Shown: positions 1 to 5,900 of the stretch, piece by piece
Layout of the letters: every line of letters begins with the position of its first letter
Numbering within the stretch: position 1 is the first letter of the stretch
DNA from: Euperipatoides rowelli
Lineage: Eukaryota; Onychophora; Udeonychophora; Euonychophora; Peripatopsidae
Length of the DNA stretch: 12,441 nucleotides
Assembly: GCA_003024985.2 (NCBI GenBank)
Contig: PXIH01S0038387.1
Strand: one strand, 5' to 3'
The notes under the pieces: generated by a model
Databases searched by the model: none
Told to the model about the DNA's origin: nothing
Seen by the model: the letters and a program-made list of their open reading frames with translations, nothing else
Program-made: the position numbers and the translations under genes

Positions 1-983
1 CAAAAATGCCCCTGGTGGCCCCTGCTGTGCACAACTTGTGACATGGGCATAATTACACTTCAGTTAGGGGTGGAATTATGACCCTGTTACAAAACGAATC
101 GATGATAACCAGGGTATTGCTGCAGATCGTCCTCCCATACTTACCATCTAAATTTTTCTTTATTGTAAGACCACTACCTGGAAGAGAACCCATGTGTTTA
201 TTAATGCTAATTTCTTTAATAGTCACTTACAGATGGTGGGCATGGCTATAAACTAACTAGCTGAGTTTTAGTCATTGTATTTCATGCTCATCAGTCTCAC
301 CTTTAACATCAATAATTTTAAAGTAAGTTTAATGCTATCATTCATCATGTCAAGCTGAAAGGCCAATTAGTAATTTATTTAGTTCTAACCAACTTCACGT
401 CCCACTGGTGTCATGCAACCAAGTTTCCGAGCATGTTTCCTGTATCTAAGACTAGATTTTATTTACATATTTTTTTTACTGTCATGTTCAGTCGTTGTTG
501 GACTCGTGTAATGCTTAAGTTATGTTCATCTGAGTCAGATAGTTAATCAAAGATCTTATTTCATTATTCAAAAGCTTCAGTGTTTATGTTTCTTTTACAT
601 AACTAGGCTTAAATTATAAGTGGCGCCCTCTATATTGTGCAAGAAATCCAGTGTTAGGAGTGAATGGTCATTGTCTAGTGCTATATACTGTATTACGAGC
701 TCTTAGAAGAAAAAAAAAAGATTTAACAACTTGACATATTAAAGGTTGTTATTTAAAAAATAAAGGTTTTTCGTTCATTCAAATTGTTTGAATAAAACAA
801 ATTTATTTTTCTTCAGGTGTAGTATAAAATATTTGGTAATACTGTATATACTTCTAAAATATTTAAATAATTTTAATAGGATGGTTTATAAATTAGGCCT
901 ATTCAGAGATCGCGTTAACGCATCTAGACACGTATTTCACGCATTAAAAAAAAAAAAAAGAAAAAAAAAAAGTCCAATAAGAG

Positions 984-1016
984 ATTAAAATAGCTGTAAA
1001 CTACAGCTATTTTAAT
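984..1016. repeat. Perfect 15-bp hairpin with 3-nt loop
   Basis: attaaaatagctgta (984-998) and its exact reverse complement (1002-1016) flank the loop AAC. It directly follows an A-rich run (946-971). Its function is unknown; it could be a remnant of a foldback element. Confidence 0.9.
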
Positions 1017-1901
1017 TTGCAATTAAATTTTTTAACAGAATGAGTCAAATTTCCTTCAATTACGATTCTTAAAAACCCAATAGAATACACATGATACAAC
1101 AATGAAGTGTCTTTTGGACTAAGCAGTTCGAACAAAATTTAGCCTAAATCCTAATCACTCGATATATAATGCAAGATATATAAAATAAAAAAAAAAACGA
1201 AGAATTTTGCAAAACTTAATAATACTGCTTATTTTTCATGATTCAATATAACGTATGAAAAAATAAGAGTTTTGATTTTATTATTGTTGTATAACTTCTA
1301 TTTTTCCCCCTTTATGATTTATTTAAAGTATAAAAACAAAGCAGCAGCTGCCATGTTTAAATCACGTAACACTTGATGAACCTATCCAAATCCCCCCCCA
1401 AAAAAAAAAACAATCGTGATTATCCATAATGACAGTAGTTTTATTTAGATCTAATCATTGGAGATTTAAGTAGTTTTAGACTGTAAAATAGAAAAATTCA
1501 TAGATCGAAAGTAGATAATCAGATTTTATATTAAAGTTATATTTTCGAATTTTGATATTAAACTCAGATATTTTAATCGTAATTTTAAAAGTTACAATCT
1601 ACAGTATATATTTTGTTTGTTTATTGTTTTCTTTTTGATTGATTTTATAAATCACTGTACTGTATATTTGTATCTTTCCTCTTTTCTTCTTTGTTTATTT
1701 AAGTAAACAAAGTTAAATTTATTTTTCTTTGCTAAAAGACATAATTACTTATTTTTTAGAAAATAAACAAATTTATATTTAAGAGCAAATTGAAAGTATT
1801 TTAACTGATTTATGGCATGTAAAGTTATAAGCAGGTAAAAATATTGAATTTTTAAGGATTATATAATGTGATTGAAATAACCTTCGATATTTAATAAAAA
1901 T

Positions 1902-1970
1902 TGGTATTATTTTTTAATACTTTGAATACACAGAAGACCTGTGTATTCAAAGTATTAAAAAATAATACCA
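1902..1970. repeat. Perfect 32-bp inverted repeat with 5-nt loop
   Basis: Bases 1902-1933 are the exact reverse complement of 1939-1970, with loop AAGAC at 1934-1938. RNA from either strand would form a perfect 32-bp stem. A run of 11 G follows immediately (1971-1981). No mismatches are present, unlike most animal miRNA precursors, so a recent foldback insertion or a template-switch event is more likely than an old miRNA gene. The left arm's first 16 bases belong to an 18-mer (1900-1917) found again at 3527-3544. Confidence 0.95.
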
Positions 1971-2642
1971 GGGGGGGGGGGAGGCCTTGGATGACCAAAC
2001 TACACAAGATACTGCATAGTTATGACATACACATACTTGACAGCCAAAAAGAAAAAAAAAAGCTTATCAAAAATGATGCTACTTAACTTCACTCCTAAAA
2101 ATAAAATAATAACCCCTCTGATTTTAGGTTAGGGGTTTTTTAAACCCCCTTAAAAAAACTCTAGCGCGACCTCTGGGCCTATTGATAAATTGAAAAAAAT
2201 ATGTTAAAAATAAAGTTCCCAGTGTTACAAAAATTAGTATAAAATTAATCCGCCGTTACGTTTTAACAACGCAGCAGATTTTAAATGACTGTCCATTTCT
2301 AGATAATAAATTAAAATTAAATGACAATATGACTAAATTTTCCTAAATTACTCGATGCAACGTAATCTTTAAATTGTGTTAGAAATAATGCACTTTCAGG
2401 TGAAATATGAGTACCGTATATACTCTGTCTGTTGCAGGCTTAATATTTTAGCTGATGATCCAAAAGTAAATCCTCTGTCTGCATATACGTATTTACAGTA
2501 ATTGCCCATTGCTAACAAGAATTGTCATTTTTTCGATGGTGTAACAATAGTCATACACATAAAAGATTTGCATAAGTAAAAATATTTAAAATCAAATTTT
2601 ACTTTAACGTACTGTATGTAAACAGTATTAAAATTTTACTTA

Positions 2643-2717
2643 AAAGCACGGTGTGTTTAAAAGTGTACCTGCGGAGCCCTGTCTGTCAACTCACGGATCC
2701 CAGTTTTAGAATCGCTA
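2643..2717 (-). mobile_element. Decayed hAT-type transposon end
   Basis: On the minus strand, starting at 2717, the sequence reads tagcgattctaaaactggga and continues tccgtgag, then ggctccgcag further in. This closely follows the terminal pattern of Charlie/Buster-type hAT elements (CAGnGGTTCTCAAACTGGGG, then TCCGTGAG). The next eight bases, ctctagtt (2718-2725), would be the target duplication, with TA in the centre. A partial partner, ctctagcg, occurs at 2159-2166, giving a possible element of about 550 bp (2167-2717). The left end is too eroded to prove this. The right end alone is moderately supported. Confidence 0.45.
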
Positions 2718-2817
2718 CTCTAGTTATATCAGACATGAGAAAATGATCAGGCCTTGAAATTTTTATTATTTTATAGTTTTAGATATTAAATTTGTCAATT
2801 TTTTTTGTTCTTTTTAG

Positions 2818-2917
2818 ACAGTACATACTTGACCAACTTGAATCTTGCAAGAAATTGATAGTGTTTGCACATCATAAGAAAGTATTGGATGAAATTTGCA
2901 AAGCTTTAGACAAGAAG
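2818..2917 (+). CDS. SMARCAL1: SMARCAL1-like exon: helicase motif IV
   Basis: One base completes a split codon, then 33 codons run from QYILDQLES through [14 protein letters not shown] to KALDKK. The segment matches the start of lobe 2 of SMARCAL1 (human YILDLLES...FLVFAHHK). The acceptor is a T-rich tract ending ttttagA; the donor is AAG/gtaagc, a good match to consensus. The exon enters with one base owed to the previous exon and leaves in phase 0. The preceding exon, expected to carry a TAEAK-like segment, was not found in 1-2817. Confidence 0.92.
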
Positions 2918-5900
2918 GTAAGCCGTTTTTGTTAGAATGCATACAATAATTGAACTCTTTTACAAATATACTTGATGCAGACTCATCATTTTTTTAAATG
3001 TGTATGAGTAACTGTAACAAATAGAAAACAAATTATTTTTTACCTCATATTTGTCGCTTCCATGAATCACAAATTGAGTATGTAACATATTGGATTGAAA
3101 GGGAGGAGTCTAGGTTGCCCATCGATTTTCACTTGATTAAAAAAAAAATTGCAGATGTCAACTTGCCAATGCATTTATAATTCTAGGGTGAAATATTTTG
3201 AGACTGGTTTCATTTTCAGATTGGGTTTCCCCTGGTCCTAAAAACATGATTTATTGGATGCCATTGTTATTCCTATTGCTTTCAAAAGCATTGAACTTAA
3301 ATATGCTCTTAAAATGAAAAGGCAGAATGACTTTAGGCTGTCCGTTTCATGACAATATCTTGCATTCACTTTGTGACGCTTACAAATGTTGTACATGCAC
3401 AAGTGAAAAAGCAAAAGATGTTTTGTTTGATTCAGCTCGCAGACATACTAAAATCTGGACACTGCATTGAATGGGTAAGTATGCCAAACAATTAAACTGA
3501 AAGTAGTAGCTTTAACAGAAAATACTATTGGTATTATTTTTTAACCCAGTTGTTTGCAAACTATGCTTCCATAATAAATACTCTATATGCATCAAGGGGG
3601 GGGGGGAAGGGGGATCAAATGCCTTCCATATATGATTTGCTCCCTCTTACACTGAGAATGTCTTTCAGCTTTACTTAAGATTTTACTGTAAAGTTTGAGC
3701 GAAAGAGTTTAGATTTATTTTGGGAAGACATTAGTGTTAGATTCTAAAATATGCAGTCCATCTTTTCTCTTTTTTTTTCAGGATCATGATCATATAAGAA
3801 TTGATGGTAAAACATCTTCTGAAAATCGCAAGGTTTTAAGTGATAGATTCCAGTGTAAGGAGAGTTGTCGTGCTGCTATCTTGTCTCTCACGGCTGCCAA
3901 TTTAGGCATCACACTCACTGCCACTAATAGAGTAATATTTGCTGAACTCTTTTGGAATCCTGGGGTAATGTACTTAAAACACTATGTCTTGAAATTAGTT
4001 ATTGACTAAAGTAAGAATATTGTGTTTAATTATCTATTTTTTTTCTAAAGACTCTAGTACAGGCTGAAGACAGAGCCCATCGTATTGGTCAAAAAGATTG
4101 TGTTCTTGTAGATTATTTAGTTGCTAAAGATACAGCTGATGACTATATATGGTGAGAAGATTTTTATTTTTAAAAAAAAAGTTCAATCATAATTTTTTAA
4201 TTTTTAATATACACTACCGGTATGTTTTGTGCATTATTTTAATATATTTTTTTAGGCCTATAGTTCAAAAAAAGCTCGATGTTCTCAATAAAGCTGGTTT
4301 AAGTGTGGAAACATTTAAAGAATCAAGTGTGATAGATTTAGAGGTAAGTTTATGAAAATGTTTGGAAAAAATAGACTTAGAGAATTTTAAAATACATCGA
4401 TGACTGAATTGATTTAAATTCATAGGAATCGAGTTTGAAGCATTTTATTAAAAAAAAAAAAAAGAAGAGTTTGAAAAAAATTTAATGTAGTGTAGCGAAG
4501 TCACGTTAAGCATTTGTGTTAGCCACAGAGAAATATCAATCAATATATTTTTAATTTAGTGTTGTCATTAGAAAACTTTTTTTTTTTTTTTTTTAGAATT
4601 CATCGCAGACACATATTGACGATTTTTTTACTGAAGATTTTTTTGCTGATTTTGAATTGGATGAATTCACAGGTAAAAAAAGAAACAAGTTTCCATTATT
4701 TTTGCTCCAATTTAAAATTTGTTATTACAATAGTACTAAATGTAAACATACTATACAAGATGTATCTAGGCTATTGATATTGTATGTCATGTAATGGGTG
4801 TTCGGGTATTTGATAAAAAATATACTAAGTTTTGCCAAATGATTTGGCTCAAACACCCTGTTACTATTAGATATCCTAACTTTCAACTAATCCAGGATAA
4901 TAAAATAACAATTCAGAAATAATAGGACACAAAGTTTTATATTCCTGATAGGGTTTTGTCAACATATTCAAATATATATTACAATTTCTAATTATAATTG
5001 AACAAGATTGTGTGCTACACAGATTTTGGAGTATGGATGGCAATATTTATTACTGTTTATTTTTATAAGTTTCTTACCAGGAGATTATATTTGCTTGGAA
5101 TCTTCTTGGCTGGATATGGTGGTCCAGCACTGGCTCGATGTATTTCAGGCTGTAGATGTATTGGAAGATTCGGCTGACTTCTGGCTTTGGGTTTTGTTCA
5201 GGGTAGTTGGTTGGTTCTTCGTTGCTTTGTTAGTATAGTTTGGAAGGGCTTCAAAAGCTGATAAGGTGAGCGTTGGCACAGATAATTCATACAAACTATC
5301 CAGTCCAATAGCTTATGTTCCGCTGAGTTTAAGGCGAGGAGCAAGCAGTAGTATACTGCAGCAGTAGTATACTGCTCCACAGAAAAAGCCTCTAGTTATG
5401 TTTAGGGGTCGACTTTTATACCTTTGGTGAAGGATTCTCAAATACAAAAGTTCCAGAAAGTGTATGGTGATTGGCTTATGTTCTAAAGCAGAGGTCCCCA
5501 ACCCCATGCCCGCAGGCACCATGGCGCCCATGACCAATTTGTGTGTGCCGACGCTGTTTGACCACAAAACGAAAGTTTTTCCACGTTAACTTGGCAGCGC
5601 CCAGATCCCATTGGTTTAGATTGTTAGTGGTTAAGCAACCAATTTTTGGCAGTTGTTTTCTTGTAAACCTAGACGAACTTGAGTACAATGCACGCAGATG
5701 ACCGAATTGAGTAGTGGTGGGGATACACACAATACAATCCAGATTCTACTGTGTTTATGACATCTGCGCTCTACCGATATTTTAGTATGTGCTCTATGGT
5801 ACAAAAAGGTTGGAAACCTCTGTTCTAAATAATGGACCAATAAGCAATATTTGTTTACTATAAGATCCAATCTAAGTGGGTCAGCTGAGTGCAACAGGGT

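Larger units (their letters stand above)
1..2817 (+). other. Upstream intron(s) of the SMARCAL1-like gene, no convincing exon
   Basis: No exon with SMARCAL1 similarity ends here in the phase required by the exon at 2818 (two bases of a codon). The stretch is A+T-rich, with A14 and A11 runs at 946-971, C8 then A11 at 1392-1410 and G11 at 1971-1981. It holds two strong hairpins, a shorter one with 9-bp arms at 1689-1712, and an eroded hAT end near 2643-2717, each described separately. The first 50 bases contain two ggcccctg copies; I do not recognise the unit. Confidence 0.7.
2918..3781 (+). other. Intron, 864 bp, with candidate cassette exon
   Basis: It runs from gtaagc at 2918 to ttcag at 3781. 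If the cassette exon at 3436-3474 is used, the intron splits into 518 and 307 bp. It contains an 18-mer shared with the hairpin at 1902-1970 and a G11 run followed by AA and G5 at 3596-3613, which could form a G-rich structure. No other coding signal seen. Confidence 0.8.

Noticed and set aside
6-21. CTCF-like word (ccctggtggcc), with a similar ggcgccctct at 622-631
   Set aside because: Partial matches only; the core deviates at conserved positions and binding cannot be judged from sequence alone.
139-185. Overlapping exon-like segments on both strands (plus 140-177; minus 153-185 with ttctcttccag acceptor and GTAAGT donor)
   Set aside because: Both are short, on conflicting strands, without similarity to a known protein, and the plus version does not fit the SMARCAL1 sequence.
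295-322. Plus-strand mini-exon (acceptor tcatcag, donor AAA/gtaagt) whose phase would join the exon at 2818
   Set aside because: The frame gives SPLTSIIL, which does not match the AK-containing segment expected before YILD in SMARCAL1 proteins; the acceptor lacks a good pyrimidine tract.
788-988. Plus-strand open frame
   Set aside because: A+T-biased composition with a lysine run from the A tract; no motif. The same applies to the open frames at 1901-2086, which is the hairpin, and 8009-8293.
2401-2465. Open segment between tttcag and AAA/gtaaat in the upstream intron
   Set aside because: Wrong phase for the exon at 2818, and the peptide has no SMARCAL1 similarity.
3547-3660. hAT-like left end (cagttgtttgcaaac) and right end (cttacactg)
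   Set aside because: Ends match poorly beyond CAGT, and the flanking 8-mers differ completely.
4796-4858. Inverted ends gggtgtt / aacaccc around 63 bp
   Set aside because: Only 7-bp arms and no target duplication; not enough to call a transposon.
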